From: Rubripirellula amarantea
Lineage (GTDB): Bacteria; Planctomycetota; Planctomycetia; Pirellulales; Pirellulaceae
Reading direction: 5' to 3'
NCBI RefSeq assembly: GCF_007859865.1
Contig: NZ_SJPI01000002.1
Span: forward strand, 888,721 to 952,720
DNA length: 64,000 bases
In this document: positions 18,090-29,278 of the stretch, one piece after another
How the letters are laid out: each line of letters begins with the position of its first letter
Position numbering within the stretch: the first letter of the stretch is position 1
Program-made: the position numbers and the translations under genes
The notes under the pieces: generated by a model
The model's input: only the letters and a program-made list of their open reading frames with translations
Told to the model about the DNA's origin: nothing
The model's database searches: none

Positions 18090-20488
18090 TGGCTTCCCTT
18101 CGCTTCGCGGGCGACTTGCCAACGCCGTTGGTTCTAAGCATCGCTGTGATCGCATCGCTAGCGGTAATGTTCTACTACTTGCGTGAAACCAAACACCTTG
18201 ATCCGCCGCTGAGTTACGCGTTGCCCGGATTACGTGCGGCGGCGGTACTGTTGGCGATCTTGATCTTGGCCGGTCCCGTTTGGCACCGGACCATCACCGT
18301 CGGGACACTTGGACGTGTCGTGTTTGCCGTGGACTCATCCAAGAGCATGTCGCTAACGGACACGACCGATCTAAAGCAGAGCGGTCATCGCATGCAGCGT
18401 GCGTTGTCGTTGCTAAGCGGTGATGGAGAAAAGTCGGGATGGCTCGAAGCTTTGTCCTCGACACACCAAGTCGAGGTGGTTGCTTTCGACTTTGGGTCGC
18501 CCACGATCCTGTACGGCGGATCAGATCAGCGAGACGAAAACATAAGTTCGATCGCATCGGATGGTGAATTGCGTTTGTCCACCGTCGCAATCCCTGATGG
18601 CGAGGCAACGTCACTCGCATCACCATTGTCGTCGTCGCTAGCGAGTCTGGACGAAAACGAAGCCACAACGGGGCAAAGCGGCAACGAAGCGGAAAGCGAT
18701 AAGGACGACGAAGGTGCAACTCGGGCGGCGGTGGTTTTACTAAGCGATGGCCGAGGAAACACAGGCGTATCGCCGGTTGATATCGCAGAGCGATTACGAG
18801 TGGTTGGAGCTCAGGTGCACGCGGTTGGGTTTGGCAGCCAAGATGATTTGCCAGACGTCGGCGTCACGCGAGTGGATCGGCCCGAAAATGTTGCTTCCGA
18901 CGGAATCCTGGCGGGCCGAGTTCATTTCAACCAATTTTCGATGAATGGGCGACCCATTGAAGTGCGTATCGAGGACGCTTTGGGGAACGTGCTGTGGCGT
19001 GAAACGATTGATGCCGACGCGGTTGGCCAGCAATCAATTCCATTTCGATTGCCCGTCGAATCCGTGCTTGAAAATTTGGTCGAGGACACTCCTCGCGGCG
19101 TCAATCGCAGCACCGTCGTTATGGATTTGAAAGCAGTTGTCGCGACGGTAGGCGGCGGCAGCGATGATTCGATTCCCCAAAACAACGCGATGTCGTTTCG
19201 AGTGTCCGCATCAACGCGTGACCGACAATTGTTGTTGATCGACGGATCGAGCCGCTGGGAAACGCGATACCTTCGCAACTTGTTTGATCGTGATCCATCG
19301 TGGTCGATCGATACGATTATCTACGGTCCAGGCACCGATACGGCGAGGCTGCCACGTGGTTCACGCCCGGGGCAGTTCCCCATTAAGGCCGAGGATCTTG
19401 CTCGATATGATGCCGTCATCTTGGGCGAGGTTCCTGCGAACGACTTCGAGATCTTTGATGCGGAACTGCTGAAAACTTTCGTCAGCCGTGGTGGTGGTCT
19501 GGTTGTGATTGATGGACGTTACGATCAATTGCGACAACTGACTCAGTCCCGGCTTTCCGAGCTAATTCCCGTTCAATATCAATCCAAGGATCTAGTGCGA
19601 GTCAACAGTATCGCGCCGACGGCGATGGGAGTTGACCAACCGATGCTAAGTTTGATTAACGATCAATCTGCGCTTGTTGACTACTGGAAACGTTTGCCAC
19701 ATCCCGATGCCACGGCGATGGTGAAGGCTCAACCCGACGCTGAAGTTTGGGCGTCTGCGATGGGCGTGACCGGAGAAGAACTTCCCTGGTTGGTCACACG
19801 GCTTTATGGTTCCGGTCGAGTGTTCTATCTCGGTGCCGGGCAAACGTGGCGTTGGCGTTACAAAGTCGCTGACCAAGTTCACGCGAAGTTTTGGAACCAA
19901 TTGATGTTGGCGGTGATGCAACCGCCGTATTCCGCGAGCGACGATTATGCATCGATCGGTACCGACAAGATTGAATATGCGCCGTCGGAATCTGCTGTGA
20001 TTCGAGCACGATTGCAAGGCACCGCAGGCGAACCGATCGGCGATGCGACTGTGGATGCGTTGCTTGTCTCTGGCAATCAAATCATCGCCACCGTGCCGAT
20101 GTCGATCGATGATGCCAATCGAGGCACCTACCGAGCTGAAACGGTGGGCCTAAGTCCAGGTGAGTATGAGGTTCGCTTGAGAGCGAGCGGATTCGACGCC
20201 AAAGCACTTCAGGCATCCGCGCCGATTTGGGTGGGGAACGATCATTCTGCAGAATGGATTCGCACGAGCCTTAGTGAGCAATCGCTTCGGGAGATTACAA
20301 CGGCGGGCGGCGGCGAATACGTTCACGAAACGTCCGCCGAACAGATCCTTGAGCGACTCAAACCGTTGTCTTCCGGCCAGATCATTGATTCCGATGTGTT
20401 GGTATGGCAGTCGTTCTATTGGTTCTGGGCAATCATGGCTTTGTTGGCCATGGAGTGGTATTTCCGAAAACGCAGCGGGCTGGTGTAA
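18086..20488 (+). CDS. VWA-domain membrane protein with glutamine-amidotransferase-like domain
   Basis: An 800-residue membrane protein. Two N-terminal helices (about residues 12-32 and 48-66) lead into a VWA domain with MIDAS FAVDSSKSM (about 79-87), interrupted by an acidic Ser-rich insert (about 170-215). From about residue 375, LLLIDGSSRWETRYLRNLF up to VSRGGGLVVIDG resembles the class-I glutamine-amidotransferase-like fold seen in such VWA proteins; no catalytic Cys triad is obvious, so it is probably not an enzyme. One helix closes the protein (FYWFWAIMALLAMEWYF). The start overlaps the upstream stop by four bases. The next gene starts seven bases downstream. Confidence 0.85.
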   Translation: MMASLRFAGDLPTPLVLSIAVIASLAVMFYYLRETKHLDPPLSYALPGLRAAAVLLAILILAGPVWHRTITVGTLGRVVFAVDSSKSMSLTDTTDLKQSGHRMQRALSLLSGDGEKSGWLEALSSTHQVEVVAFDFGSPTILYGGSDQRDENISSIASDGELRLSTVAIPDGEATSLASPLSSSLASLDENEATTGQSGNEAESDKDDEGATRAAVVLLSDGRGNTGVSPVDIAERLRVVGAQVHAVGFGSQDDLPDVGVTRVDRPENVASDGILAGRVHFNQFSMNGRPIEVRIEDALGNVLWRETIDADAVGQQSIPFRLPVESVLENLVEDTPRGVNRSTVVMDLKAVVATVGGGSDDSIPQNNAMSFRVSASTRDRQLLLIDGSSRWETRYLRNLFDRDPSWSIDTIIYGPGTDTARLPRGSRPGQFPIKAEDLARYDAVILGEVPANDFEIFDAELLKTFVSRGGGLVVIDGRYDQLRQLTQSRLSELIPVQYQSKDLVRVNSIAPTAMGVDQPMLSLINDQSALVDYWKRLPHPDATAMVKAQPDAEVWASAMGVTGEELPWLVTRLYGSGRVFYLGAGQTWRWRYKVADQVHAKFWNQLMLAVMQPPYSASDDYASIGTDKIEYAPSESAVIRARLQGTAGEPIGDATVDALLVSGNQIIATVPMSIDDANRGTYRAETVGLSPGEYEVRLRASGFDAKALQASAPIWVGNDHSAEWIRTSLSEQSLREITTAGGGEYVHETSAEQILERLKPLSSGQIIDSDVLVWQSFYWFWAIMALLAMEWYFRKRSGLV

Positions 20489-20495
20489 GACGCGA

Positions 20496-23400
20496 ATGAA
20501 TACCGAAAACTTAATCCTGAGTGAATTGCCGAGCGAAGAGCTCAATCCCGCGACGGTGTATGTGCTGCAACGTTTCGCGCGTCGGCGTCGGCGCATCTTG
20601 TGGATTCGAGCGATCGCGGTAGCGATTGTGTCGTTGCTGTTGGTAATGGGAACGATTGCGCTAGCCGACTATTGTTTCCTGATCACCGAGCCTGTTCGAT
20701 TTGCGTTGAGCGTGACCGGATACGCGTTGGCGGGCTTCGCCGTTTGGCGAACTTCATTGCGGCATCTCGGGTCGGACGACACGCTTCAGATTGCACGTCA
20801 GCTTGAGTCCGCAGACCCGAGTCTGCGCGAAGACCTGCTATCCGCGGTTGAGTTATCCGAACCAAATTCCGCCAATGGTTCCGCTCGTTTTCGTGAGCGG
20901 TTGCAACATGTGGTTGCCCGTCGGGTCGTTGGCGTTGATGTAGCAAAGCTGTTGCCATTAAGAATTGTAAAGCCGTGGTTGACGGCTGCGACCGCGATCC
21001 TGTTGCTGGCGATCGGACTGCTCTTTGTGCCTCAACTGCAAATGGGACGACGGTTCGCACGAGCCTTTTTACCAGGAGTCGCAATTCAGCGAGCCTCGTT
21101 GACTCAGATTGCCATCGTGAAACCCTCGCCAGCGTCTCGTTACGTTGCGATGGGCGATGCGATTGCCGTTGTCGTGGAAGTTTCTGGACCGCGAGGAATC
21201 GGCAAGAGCGACGATGTGGTCTTGGAATTTGCCAGCGACGATGCGCAGACCAGTCGATGGAGCGTTACCGGCTACAGCGAAATACAAATGGCGCAGCGCT
21301 TGGAAGCGTTCCAGGAAGACACTCAAGCGGAAGTCTTTGACGACGCGGGATTGCTGTCGTCCATCACATCGACTCCGTCCCAGTTTTCAGCGAACATTCC
21401 CGTTGGATCCTCACCGATTCGGTACCGCGTCGTCGCCGGCGATGCCATCACGTTATGGCACACGCTGACACCGTTGCCGCGCCCCGAGGTGACCGCGTTT
21501 AAGAAAGAGTACGTCTTTCCCGATTACGCCAAGTTGTCGCCGCGATTGGAAGAATCCGAAGATGGCGACTTGCGAGCGATTGTTGGAACAACGGCCACCA
21601 TCACCGTCAATTTTGATCAACCGGTCACCGATGCCGTGATCAAGTATGGCAATCGCGGGACTCAGTACTCGCTTGATTCCGTTGATGGGTCGGATCAAGT
21701 ATTTGAGACAAAAATTCGCATGACGACGTCGGGGCATTACCAAATTGATGCGATCGGGAAAGAGTCTGAACTCGGAAACCCATTCGGTCCTCAGTATTCG
21801 ATTGTTCCCAAAGTCGATACGCCGCCTATCGTGCGGTGGAGCGAAGCCATCGATCGAACTCAACTTGTTTCGCCTCTCGACATTGTGGAACTTGCGGGAT
21901 CGGCATCGGACGATCTTCCCTTGGATCAACTGATACAAGAGTTCGAAGTGAACAGCTCGAAGGCGTTCCATCGCGAGCTTTCGATCGAGACACCTGACCG
22001 AGATGTTAGTCTCGCGTGGCCTTGCGATTTGATGAAGCTGCATCAAGGCGCATTGTTGCGTATCGACCAATCGACGACGGAACCGTTACCCGAGTTCAAG
22101 CTGGAAAGCGGTGATATTGTTCGTACGCGACTTGTTGCAATCGACCGCAAAGGCAACCGGGCGGAATCCGATGTGATTGAATTCCTGGTAGCAGACGAAG
22201 GGTTCGACTCAAATCGCCATGATCAATTGAACCGATTGAACCGAACCTTCACGGCTGTTTCCCAGTGGGCCGACCGTGCCAAGCTTGCTCTTGAGGCTGC
22301 TGAAAAGCCGGCGCAGGAGAACGACGCCGAAGCTATTCGCACTGCGATCGGACAACTTGAAGTGCTGATTGAGGAATCCCATCCCATCATTGGCAACTTG
22401 GGATATGAAACTTCTCGAGCGCAAAACCTGTCCGCGGCCGGAAACCTTGAGCTCACGGGTCGCGATGTGATTGATCTGCGAGAAGAGATGCGAGCGTGGA
22501 TCGAGCGAGCGACCTTCCTTTTGCAAGATTCACCCCAAGCTTGGAAAGACGAACAGGAAAGGTTGCTGCGAGAGTGGGGCTCGGAAGCCAAACGGTTGTC
22601 GCAAGCGGCTTCGCGTTTGAATACTTTTGCGACCTATCAATTGGCTCATGAGTTAACGCTGTCGGCGCTGTCGGATCAGTTGTTGCTTTATCACAGCTTG
22701 GAACCGCTGTTCGATCCGAATGAACCGGTCGCCGTGAAGCGATTTCCTCGTCATTTGACGGTAGCGGCTGGACGTCTCGATGCGATGGTGGATTTGATTG
22801 AACAGCACGCCGAGACGTTGCCCGATTCAACTCGAAAGCATTTGCAGCGATGGCAGGACTGGAATGATCGTTGGGCGGACCAATTTCGTGGCGTTGCGAA
22901 GGAAGAGCTAAGCGAAAAGCAAATTCGAGACCGGATGACGCAGTTCGAAAATGAACTTAAGAATCAAATGCGAAACGGTGTTCTTGATGGTCAAATCACA
23001 TCAAAGCTGACCGGTTCGGTGCGTGAGATTCGAAAAGACGTGCAAGGTCTAAGCGAACCCATCTTTCAAATGCGAAAATTTGGAGTGGAGGGCGATCAGG
23101 CGATCCAGCAGTTAGAAAACGAAAAAGATAGCGACCAAATCGCCATCCGAAGGCGACGCGCGGCTCTTTCGCAAAACGGATTCAGCAGCCAGTTCCAGAC
23201 TTTGATGGGCAGGCTCGATGATGAAGAGGCTCTTCATCGTGCGCGTCCCTACGTCGATTTGCAGTTTGCTGCGGACATGAATATGGTCAAGCAAGCGATG
23301 CGGGCAATCGGCGGTGACGGATTCGTTCCGGTTGGGGAAGAATCAGCCGCAGATGTTTACGACAAAATCGGCAAAGCGTTTCGGATCATCGAATCATCGC

Positions 23401-26400
23401 ACGAAGCGGGAGTCCTACGTCGTGAAATGATTGAGTTGGCGGCGGCAGAGTTTGGGTTGAAGGACAACGCTCGCGGCCGCCTTGATCACGAGGTGCGACT
23501 TGATCGGTTCTCGGCGGCCATGGAGTTCGCGGCTCGAGAAATGCAGAGCGCTGGTATCGATTGGCAAATCGTCCGTCGCTTTGACGAAACTCGCTACAAC
23601 AGTCGTTTCGCGAAAGCACGAGAACGGATTTCCAAACGTCGTTGGAGTGACGATGAGTTGCTCAGTGCCGAGGACTCGCTGCGAACGATCATTGCCAGTC
23701 TCGATGAAGGCTTAGAAACGATTTCACCGATCGTGGTTGAGGCTCGGGACACGATCATGCAGTATGTCCCGACCATACCGGAACTCGCTCGCGATGCCGC
23801 CGACAAGGCAGACGAAGCACAGTCGAAAAAAGATGACGCCGCGGAAGCAGGTGCTGAGAAAGTGGAAGACGAAGACGGCGAATCTTCACCCGAATCTGCG
23901 GATGAAGACGAATCCCAAGATACCGCTGAATCGAACACCAGCGATGATCCTGATGCCGTCGATCAATCCGCACGCGTTGATGAGGCAATGGAAGCTGCTC
24001 GCGAGACCGTCGAGGCTCTGCATGACTTTGCGAACATCGCAGATATGACTGACGAAGAACAGCGTGAGTTGTCGCGGGATAGCGATACTGCGGCTGCGTT
24101 GATCCAAGAAGCGGCACGCGAAGCCAAAGCACAGGCGGCGAATCCGAACGCCATGGAAGATGCGAGCGAGGCGACAAAGGATGACGATCAACCCAAGAAC
24201 CCTCTCGATCGGGCTTTGGAAGAACTGGCCAACACGCTACGTCAAACTGCCGAGCATTTCGAGCGTGCGCAACAGGGCGACGATGTAAGCGAATCGAGAG
24301 AGAAATTGCGTCAAGCGGAAGCCGAATTGGGAATCGATCAGAGCCTCGAAAACCGATTCGACCGTGCGGAGGCTATGGCCAATGCCACTCAAAAGGACCC
24401 TCGCGAACTACTCAAGCAACTCGAAAAGGAACTCAGCCGCAATCAACCAATGCAAGAAAGCCTTGAAGAGATTGCCGAACGAACGGCGGAGTCGGTGCAA
24501 CGAGACCTGGAACAAATGGCGCGAGACGAAAAAGCCATTAGTCAACAGCTCGAACGTTCGGACCCCGAGGTCATGGAACAAAAACGGATCGCGGCTACCA
24601 AGATGTCGATCCTTTCGCGAGCGACCGCGACCATTGAGCAAGCCATCTTAGGCACTGTCGATCGAGCCCAGCAGTCGGGCAAGTTCGAAGCGTCCAAAGG
24701 TGAACTTGAGCGTGCCAAAAGCAAGTTGCGTGACGCCGTTGCAGAGCTTTCCGAGATGGGTGGCGAGAATGCTCGGCTAACCGACATGCAGGCGACCGCC
24801 CGGGCGATGGCGACCGCAATTAAGGAAGCCGAGCAGTCGATCGAGAAGGTGGCTGAAACAGCCAACCAATCTCAAGACAAGGAACTCGAAGATGACAATG
24901 CGCAAAAGCGCCAGAGAAACCAATTCGAGAGTCTTGATCGCGACGTGCGTCGTCGACGAGTGGAACAGCTTCGGCAAGCTCAGAGTGAATGGTCACGAAC
25001 GGAAAACGATGCAAAGAATCGTGAAAACCGTGCGAACCAGAACTCCAAGAACATCGAACGGCAAATGGAGCGGCTGGAAGCTCAGTTGAAGCGGGACGAC
25101 AAAAACCGCTCGACGATCGAAGCTCAAACGGCTGAGCTGCAAAAGCGTCTCGATGATTCGCAACAAGAACGTGACGCCGCGAAGGAAACTAAAGAGTTCG
25201 CTGCGGATCGCAAGAAGGAGATGGACGTAGAACGCAAGAAGATCGAACGAGAGCCACTCGCACCACTTCAAAAGCCGAATCCATCGGCTGAACTCGGCGA
25301 TCGACTTGCTCAGCAAGCGCTGGAAAGTCTTGCCGAGGTTCGATCCAAGCTCGGTGAAATCAGCGAAGGTCTGGATATCAACGAACAACTTCGGGCAAGA
25401 CAGGATCAAGCCAAAGGACTGAGTGATCAACAACAACGGATTAGCGATGACGTTGCCGATGCCGCCGAGGCATTGCGGCGAACCGCTCGCCATCAAGGGC
25501 GACTCGAAGCCGATCCGGAAGCGATCGACCAAATGGCCGACAAGCTGGAACGCGAACCAAAGTCCACCACTCAAGACGCGGCCCAGCGTTTGCGAGATAC
25601 TGCTGAATCCCCTGACGTTTCCGGTGAAGCGAACCAGCAAGTTGCCAAGGCTCAGCAGCAAATCATCGAGTCGGCGAGTGAGCTTAGTGATCTGCTCGAA
25701 CAATCGTTACTTGATCAATCGGAACGCGACGCTAATCGCGACGACGCTAGCGCTCAGCGTCAAAGTGCTTCCGAAGAGGCTGAGCAACAGAAAGCGAAAC
25801 AACTCGCCCAAACGCTCGACGAACTCGATCGAGCGATTGCGCAATCCGAGAAGCAGCAGGCCCAGTCCGAGTTGGAGGACGGCGAATCCGGCGACGGTGA
25901 ATCAGCCGATGGCGAGTCTGGTGACAAAAGCAGTGAAGAGGGTTCGCAAGGTGGTGAAGGCCAAGCCCAAGACGGTCAATCGGGGCAAGGCGGTGCATCC
26001 GGTGAAGGCGGCAAACCGATGACGGCTGGCCAAGCGTCTCCTACGCTCGCTCAATCCATGGAATCTCAGGTGCAGCAGGCAGCACGCAGTCGGGCGAAAT
26101 CACTGAACCCCGACGACCCATCGCAAAATCCCGGCGATCCGCAAGATGGTGGCTTGCCCAACGATATGGCGGGTGCCGATCCCGGAACTCCGTCGGACGT
26201 TTCCGGTTCGGGACCACCGCCGGGCGGTGGATCAGTCGAAATCACTGGGATCGACCGAGAGGGGCGTGATTGGGGAAGTCTTCGTCAACGCCACACCGAA
26301 GACGCAGTGGAAGGCCGCGCGATGACGCTGCCGCCCGAATATCGCAACGAAATTCAAGCGTACTTCCAAGCGATCGCTACCAAGGCTGGCGAGAAAGAAG

Positions 26401-26414
26401 GAGCGGGGAAGTGA
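20496..26414 (+). CDS. Giant membrane-anchored coiled-coil protein (DUF4175-like)
   Basis: A 1972-residue protein. I chose ATG 20496 because longer starts run inside the upstream gene. There are three hydrophobic segments (about 35-58, 63-84, 160-180), a beta-rich region to about residue 560 with FPDYAKL and VDTPPIVRW, then some 1200 residues of Glu/Gln/Arg/Ala-rich helix typical of coiled coils. An acidic stretch (about 1105-1160) and a Gly/Ser/Gln linker near 1790-1870 follow. The tail [17 protein letters not shown] matches the conserved end of planctomycete DUF4175-like proteins. It sits between VWA and squalene-cyclase-like genes, and a scaffold role at the inner membrane is an inference. 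Confidence 0.8.
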   Translation: MNTENLILSELPSEELNPATVYVLQRFARRRRRILWIRAIAVAIVSLLLVMGTIALADYCFLITEPVRFALSVTGYALAGFAVWRTSLRHLGSDDTLQIARQLESADPSLREDLLSAVELSEPNSANGSARFRERLQHVVARRVVGVDVAKLLPLRIVKPWLTAATAILLLAIGLLFVPQLQMGRRFARAFLPGVAIQRASLTQIAIVKPSPASRYVAMGDAIAVVVEVSGPRGIGKSDDVVLEFASDDAQTSRWSVTGYSEIQMAQRLEAFQEDTQAEVFDDAGLLSSITSTPSQFSANIPVGSSPIRYRVVAGDAITLWHTLTPLPRPEVTAFKKEYVFPDYAKLSPRLEESEDGDLRAIVGTTATITVNFDQPVTDAVIKYGNRGTQYSLDSVDGSDQVFETKIRMTTSGHYQIDAIGKESELGNPFGPQYSIVPKVDTPPIVRWSEAIDRTQLVSPLDIVELAGSASDDLPLDQLIQEFEVNSSKAFHRELSIETPDRDVSLAWPCDLMKLHQGALLRIDQSTTEPLPEFKLESGDIVRTRLVAIDRKGNRAESDVIEFLVADEGFDSNRHDQLNRLNRTFTAVSQWADRAKLALEAAEKPAQENDAEAIRTAIGQLEVLIEESHPIIGNLGYETSRAQNLSAAGNLELTGRDVIDLREEMRAWIERATFLLQDSPQAWKDEQERLLREWGSEAKRLSQAASRLNTFATYQLAHELTLSALSDQLLLYHSLEPLFDPNEPVAVKRFPRHLTVAAGRLDAMVDLIEQHAETLPDSTRKHLQRWQDWNDRWADQFRGVAKEELSEKQIRDRMTQFENELKNQMRNGVLDGQITSKLTGSVREIRKDVQGLSEPIFQMRKFGVEGDQAIQQLENEKDSDQIAIRRRRAALSQNGFSSQFQTLMGRLDDEEALHRARPYVDLQFAADMNMVKQAMRAIGGDGFVPVGEESAADVYDKIGKAFRIIESSHEAGVLRREMIELAAAEFGLKDNARGRLDHEVRLDRFSAAMEFAAREMQSAGIDWQIVRRFDETRYNSRFAKARERISKRRWSDDELLSAEDSLRTIIASLDEGLETISPIVVEARDTIMQYVPTIPELARDAADKADEAQSKKDDAAEAGAEKVEDEDGESSPESADEDESQDTAESNTSDDPDAVDQSARVDEAMEAARETVEALHDFANIADMTDEEQRELSRDSDTAAALIQEAAREAKAQAANPNAMEDASEATKDDDQPKNPLDRALEELANTLRQTAEHFERAQQGDDVSESREKLRQAEAELGIDQSLENRFDRAEAMANATQKDPRELLKQLEKELSRNQPMQESLEEIAERTAESVQRDLEQMARDEKAISQQLERSDPEVMEQKRIAATKMSILSRATATIEQAILGTVDRAQQSGKFEASKGELERAKSKLRDAVAELSEMGGENARLTDMQATARAMATAIKEAEQSIEKVAETANQSQDKELEDDNAQKRQRNQFESLDRDVRRRRVEQLRQAQSEWSRTENDAKNRENRANQNSKNIERQMERLEAQLKRDDKNRSTIEAQTAELQKRLDDSQQERDAAKETKEFAADRKKEMDVERKKIEREPLAPLQKPNPSAELGDRLAQQALESLAEVRSKLGEISEGLDINEQLRARQDQAKGLSDQQQRISDDVADAAEALRRTARHQGRLEADPEAIDQMADKLEREPKSTTQDAAQRLRDTAESPDVSGEANQQVAKAQQQIIESASELSDLLEQSLLDQSERDANRDDASAQRQSASEEAEQQKAKQLAQTLDELDRAIAQSEKQQAQSELEDGESGDGESADGESGDKSSEEGSQGGEGQAQDGQSGQGGASGEGGKPMTAGQASPTLAQSMESQVQQAARSRAKSLNPDDPSQNPGDPQDGGLPNDMAGADPGTPSDVSGSGPPPGGGSVEITGIDREGRDWGSLRQRHTEDAVEGRAMTLPPEYRNEIQAYFQAIATKAGEKEGAGK

Positions 26415-27592
26415 TGACTAATCGTAGAAACGCCAGCGTAGGAAAGCAGCTTCGCCGTCATCGGTTGAACCCTTCTTGTTCACGACGCAGTTGGCTGCGT
26501 GGTGCGGTCGGGGCCGCCGTCGTGGGCGTCGCGAGTTCTCCGTTCACGACTAGTTCGCGTTCGTCGCTAGCCCAGGATCCTTTCTCGCAAACGCTGTACA
26601 TTCCCGACGAGATTGATCGCGCGGTTCAGAAAGCCATTGAGTTTCTTGTCCAGACGCAAAGGCCCGATGGTGCGATCGCGGACAAAAGCCACGAAATTGC
26701 GATGACTGCGTTGGCGGTGATGGCGATGGCGTCAGTCGGTGTGACTCCGACGCCAACGACAAGCCAGGGCAACGCCATGATTAAGGCATTGAATTTTGTG
26801 CTGCAGCATAACCACCAAGATATCAAAGGTTACTTCGGCGACCGTGATGGATCGCGAATGTATGGCCACGGCATCATCACCTTAATGCTGACTGAGATGC
26901 TAGGGATGGGAGCGACGCCACAGCAAAACCAACTGATTCATGAGGGGCTCACGAACGCCATCAAGCTAATCTTGGCTGCACAGAACGTATCTAAACCCGA
27001 GAAGCTTCAAGGTGGATGGCGTTACACGCCTTCGAGCCGCGACGCTGATTTGTCGGTTTCGGTTTGGCAGGTCATGGCATTGCGATCCGCAAAGAATGAT
27101 GGCCTTGATGTTCCCGGCGAAGCGATTGATGCTGCGGTAGAGTACCTTAAGTATTCGTACACCTCGCCTATCGGTCACGATGGAGTTCCCCGAGACAAGG
27201 TGAGTGGTTTTAGCTACACGCCGGGGTCTCATCATCCCACGTTCACGATGACGGCAGCCGGTTTGCTGGCGATGCAAGTGTGTGGCAACTATGATTCTCC
27301 GATGGTGGAAGGAGCGGCCGAATGGTTAATGGAGCATCCACCTAAGGTTAATGAGCGATTCTTTCATTACGGCATCTACTACTACGCCCAAGGCATGCAC
27401 CAAGTCGGCGGAAAATACGCCAAGGAAGCTGACAACATTGTGCCGTCCACGTTGTTGGCGGCGCAACGTGACAACGGAAGTTGGCAGGGTCGCGGCGGGG
27501 AGGAAAAGAACGTGGGACTGGTCTACGCGACCGCGCTATCGATCCTGAGCCTGAGTGTGCGCTATCACTACTTGCCCATCTATCAGCGCTAG
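26414..27592 (+). CDS. Exported squalene-cyclase/prenyltransferase-like alpha-alpha barrel protein
   Basis: About 392 residues. The N-terminus has a twin-arginine-type signal ([21 protein letters not shown]), so export in the folded state is likely. The body is made of prenyltransferase/squalene-oxidase repeats: [20 protein letters not shown], then [20 protein letters not shown] and [20 protein letters not shown]. The DxDD catalytic motif of real squalene-hopene cyclases is not seen, so I call it cyclase-like in fold only. ATG 26414 shares one base with the previous stop; GTG 26411 is the alternative. It is the last gene of the VWA operon, a common planctomycete arrangement. Confidence 0.88.
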   Translation: MTNRRNASVGKQLRRHRLNPSCSRRSWLRGAVGAAVVGVASSPFTTSSRSSLAQDPFSQTLYIPDEIDRAVQKAIEFLVQTQRPDGAIADKSHEIAMTALAVMAMASVGVTPTPTTSQGNAMIKALNFVLQHNHQDIKGYFGDRDGSRMYGHGIITLMLTEMLGMGATPQQNQLIHEGLTNAIKLILAAQNVSKPEKLQGGWRYTPSSRDADLSVSVWQVMALRSAKNDGLDVPGEAIDAAVEYLKYSYTSPIGHDGVPRDKVSGFSYTPGSHHPTFTMTAAGLLAMQVCGNYDSPMVEGAAEWLMEHPPKVNERFFHYGIYYYAQGMHQVGGKYAKEADNIVPSTLLAAQRDNGSWQGRGGEEKNVGLVYATALSILSLSVRYHYLPIYQR

Positions 27593-27599
27593 CGGACTT

Positions 27600-27684
27600 C
27601 GCGGTGAACGTTACACGCGGTGAACGTTGCATGCGGTGAAGTTCGCATGCTGTAGCGGTGCTCAGTTTGTAGCGGTGCTCAGTT
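27600..27684. repeat. Two families of short tandem repeats in a convergent gap
   Basis: CGCGGTGAACGTT occurs at 27600-27612 and 27616-27628, with a degenerate third copy at 27632-27643 (period 16). An exact 17-bp tandem, TGTAGCGGTGCTCAGTT, follows at 27651-27667 and 27668-27684. Both lie between convergent genes and end 12 bases before the stop of the minus-strand gene. I see no hairpin with a U-run. Confidence 0.8.
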
Positions 27685-27696
27685 TTCCGTGGCCGG

Positions 27697-28947
27697 TTAG
27701 ATTTCTAAACCTAACGCAAACGAAATGGCGTCGAGACCGATGGTGCTGTGGGAATCGACGGGGCCGCCTGCGTCGAACCATGTCTGGCTCTCATAGCCAC
27801 CGCGAGCAAACCACTGCCACCGCTGCCCCTTCGGTTGAGTCCATTGCAGGCCTAGCGACAATTCCACCACGGTTAGAATTTCGCGTTGAATAGCGGCATC
27901 CTCTAGTTCCGTGGTGAAGGCACCCTTCATTTCGTAAATCTTCTGCTCCGTTTCGCACTTCAAAAGCGATCCTCGCATGCCGGCGTAGACGCCTAAACGC
28001 GTATCACCCAAACCACGGGCCGCTTGCAGCGAAACAGTAGGACCGGCGCCACTAAGTGTCAGATCATTCGAGACCGCTTCTTGTAACGCTCCACCTCCAT
28101 CGCGAACCTCGCCTAGCAAGTGTTGATCTATCTTCGCCAACCGGACTCCGGCGCCCACCGTGCCGACTAGCGATTCCCAGCGAAACTGTTGAGTCGCTTC
28201 AAAATCGAGAGCCTGAAGTTTGAGCGAATGGCTTGAGGTGAGCGTTTCGCCAACGTTGGCTTGAGCGAAACGCGATAGGTTTCCACCCGCACCATAAACG
28301 TAAACAAACACCGGAGTCGCGCCGGTGACGGCCATCACCGATTCGTCAGCCGCTGCTTCGTCGTACTGAAAATAGGTTGTTCGAAAGCCGCCGCCACGAC
28401 ACGATTGCCACCCGATCCAAGCGCGTGGCGTGAGTTCGTATTCATAATCAAATGGTACTAGGGTGTTTCCTACGGGAGGATCGATGATCAATGCAACGTT
28501 CTGATCAAACCCAGCTCGCATCCAAAGAAACTCGAATCCGCCGTAGAACCCTCGCAAGTCAGCCGCCAAAGGACGCATTGGTGCGACGACGATGGGTTGA
28601 TCCGCAGTCGACGTTCCCCATCCAACGTCGTTTTCGCAGCCGCCGAATTGGGTGCCCGAGTGGATTCCCGGATAGCCATTCGGATAGCCATTCGGATAGC
28701 CGCTGCAATAGTCGTTTGAATAGCTGTTGCGATAGCCATTCGATTCAACGTTCTCGACGAAGTGCTGCCATTGCGAAGGTCCAGCGTAGCTGGACGATCC
28801 GCAAGGGGGAGTCGCGCTCCATTGTGTTGACGAGGTTTCGCAACCGCAATTGCTACCATGGTTCGCCCAAACGCGAGTTGCCGTTGTAGCAGACCAACTC
28901 AACAAGAGGCCAATGGACAATAGCCGCTTTACTGTTTCCGATTTCAT
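27697..28947 (-). CDS. Outer-membrane-type beta-barrel protein with Tyr/Gly repeat segment
   Basis: About 416 residues from ATG 28947, chosen because GGGGGAG lies eight bases upstream and a signal peptide starts there (KRLLSIGLLLSWSATTATRVWA). After it comes a Gly/Tyr/Asn-rich segment with repeats such as NGYPNGYPG (about residues 68-95). The rest shows alternating strands, aromatic residues and a C-terminus ending SFALGLEI, as expected for a barrel. It resembles planctomycete outer-membrane proteins of unknown role. An upstream in-frame extension to 29094 has no signal peptide and is not used. Confidence 0.72.
   Translation of the reverse strand: MKSETVKRLLSIGLLLSWSATTATRVWANHGSNCGCETSSTQWSATPPCGSSSYAGPSQWQHFVENVESNGYRNSYSNDYCSGYPNGYPNGYPGIHSGTQFGGCENDVGWGTSTADQPIVVAPMRPLAADLRGFYGGFEFLWMRAGFDQNVALIIDPPVGNTLVPFDYEYELTPRAWIGWQSCRGGGFRTTYFQYDEAAADESVMAVTGATPVFVYVYGAGGNLSRFAQANVGETLTSSHSLKLQALDFEATQQFRWESLVGTVGAGVRLAKIDQHLLGEVRDGGGALQEAVSNDLTLSGAGPTVSLQAARGLGDTRLGVYAGMRGSLLKCETEQKIYEMKGAFTTELEDAAIQREILTVVELSLGLQWTQPKGQRWQWFARGGYESQTWFDAGGPVDSHSTIGLDAISFALGLEI
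28669..28740 (-). repeat. In-frame 12-bp repeat array (6 units)
   Basis: Six 12-bp units run from 28669, the first two exactly CGGATAGCCATT and the others diverged. They encode a four-residue Asn/Ser-Gly/Asp-Tyr-Pro/Arg/Ser repeat in the barrel protein. The outer units are more diverged than the central ones. Confidence 0.8.
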
Positions 28948-29278
28948 CACCGCACTCCCCCAACGAATTGCACTGTTGCTTAGCAGTCTTGATCGGCAGG
29001 ATCGTTGAAGGGAGATTGAGTGAATGCATTTAGCGCTCTGTGTTCTCGCAATCGCTAAACCCTTACGTGTGCGGTGTGCGATCTGGCGCAACATGTGTGA
29101 CGCATAGGGGCAATGTCACCCGACGCACACATCGTCGTTCCCGCTTACCGTCGACGCGAACAAAGATTTCGGAAACAAATTGAGCTTGTTCGTACGTTCG
29201 CAATATTGCTGCGCAAACAAGTTGCTATGATCTGCGATCTATTCGCAAGCCAATGAGCTGACCTTGCAGGACGCATTG
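28948..29278. other. Divergent intergenic region, barrel gene / nrfH
   Basis: There is no gene in these 331 bases. TTTAGCG at 29029-29035 and CGCTAAA at 29053-29059 are a perfect inverted repeat, and GCAATATTGC is a ten-base palindrome near 29206. Neither matches the palindromes in front of the Rrf2 gene, and I see no clear FNR (TTGAT-N4-ATCAA) box, so control of nrfHA stays open. Confidence 0.4.

Noticed and set aside
20274-20495. In-frame extension upstream of the giant coiled-coil protein
   Set aside because: It lies wholly within the VWA gene and the residues are unlike a natural N-terminus; ATG 20496 gives a good start.
27600-28740. CRISPR-like look of the short repeats
   Set aside because: Units are tandem, without unique spacers of constant length, and no cas genes are present.
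28948-29094. N-terminal extension of the barrel protein
   Set aside because: It would precede a complete signal peptide, and a good Shine-Dalgarno site supports 28947.
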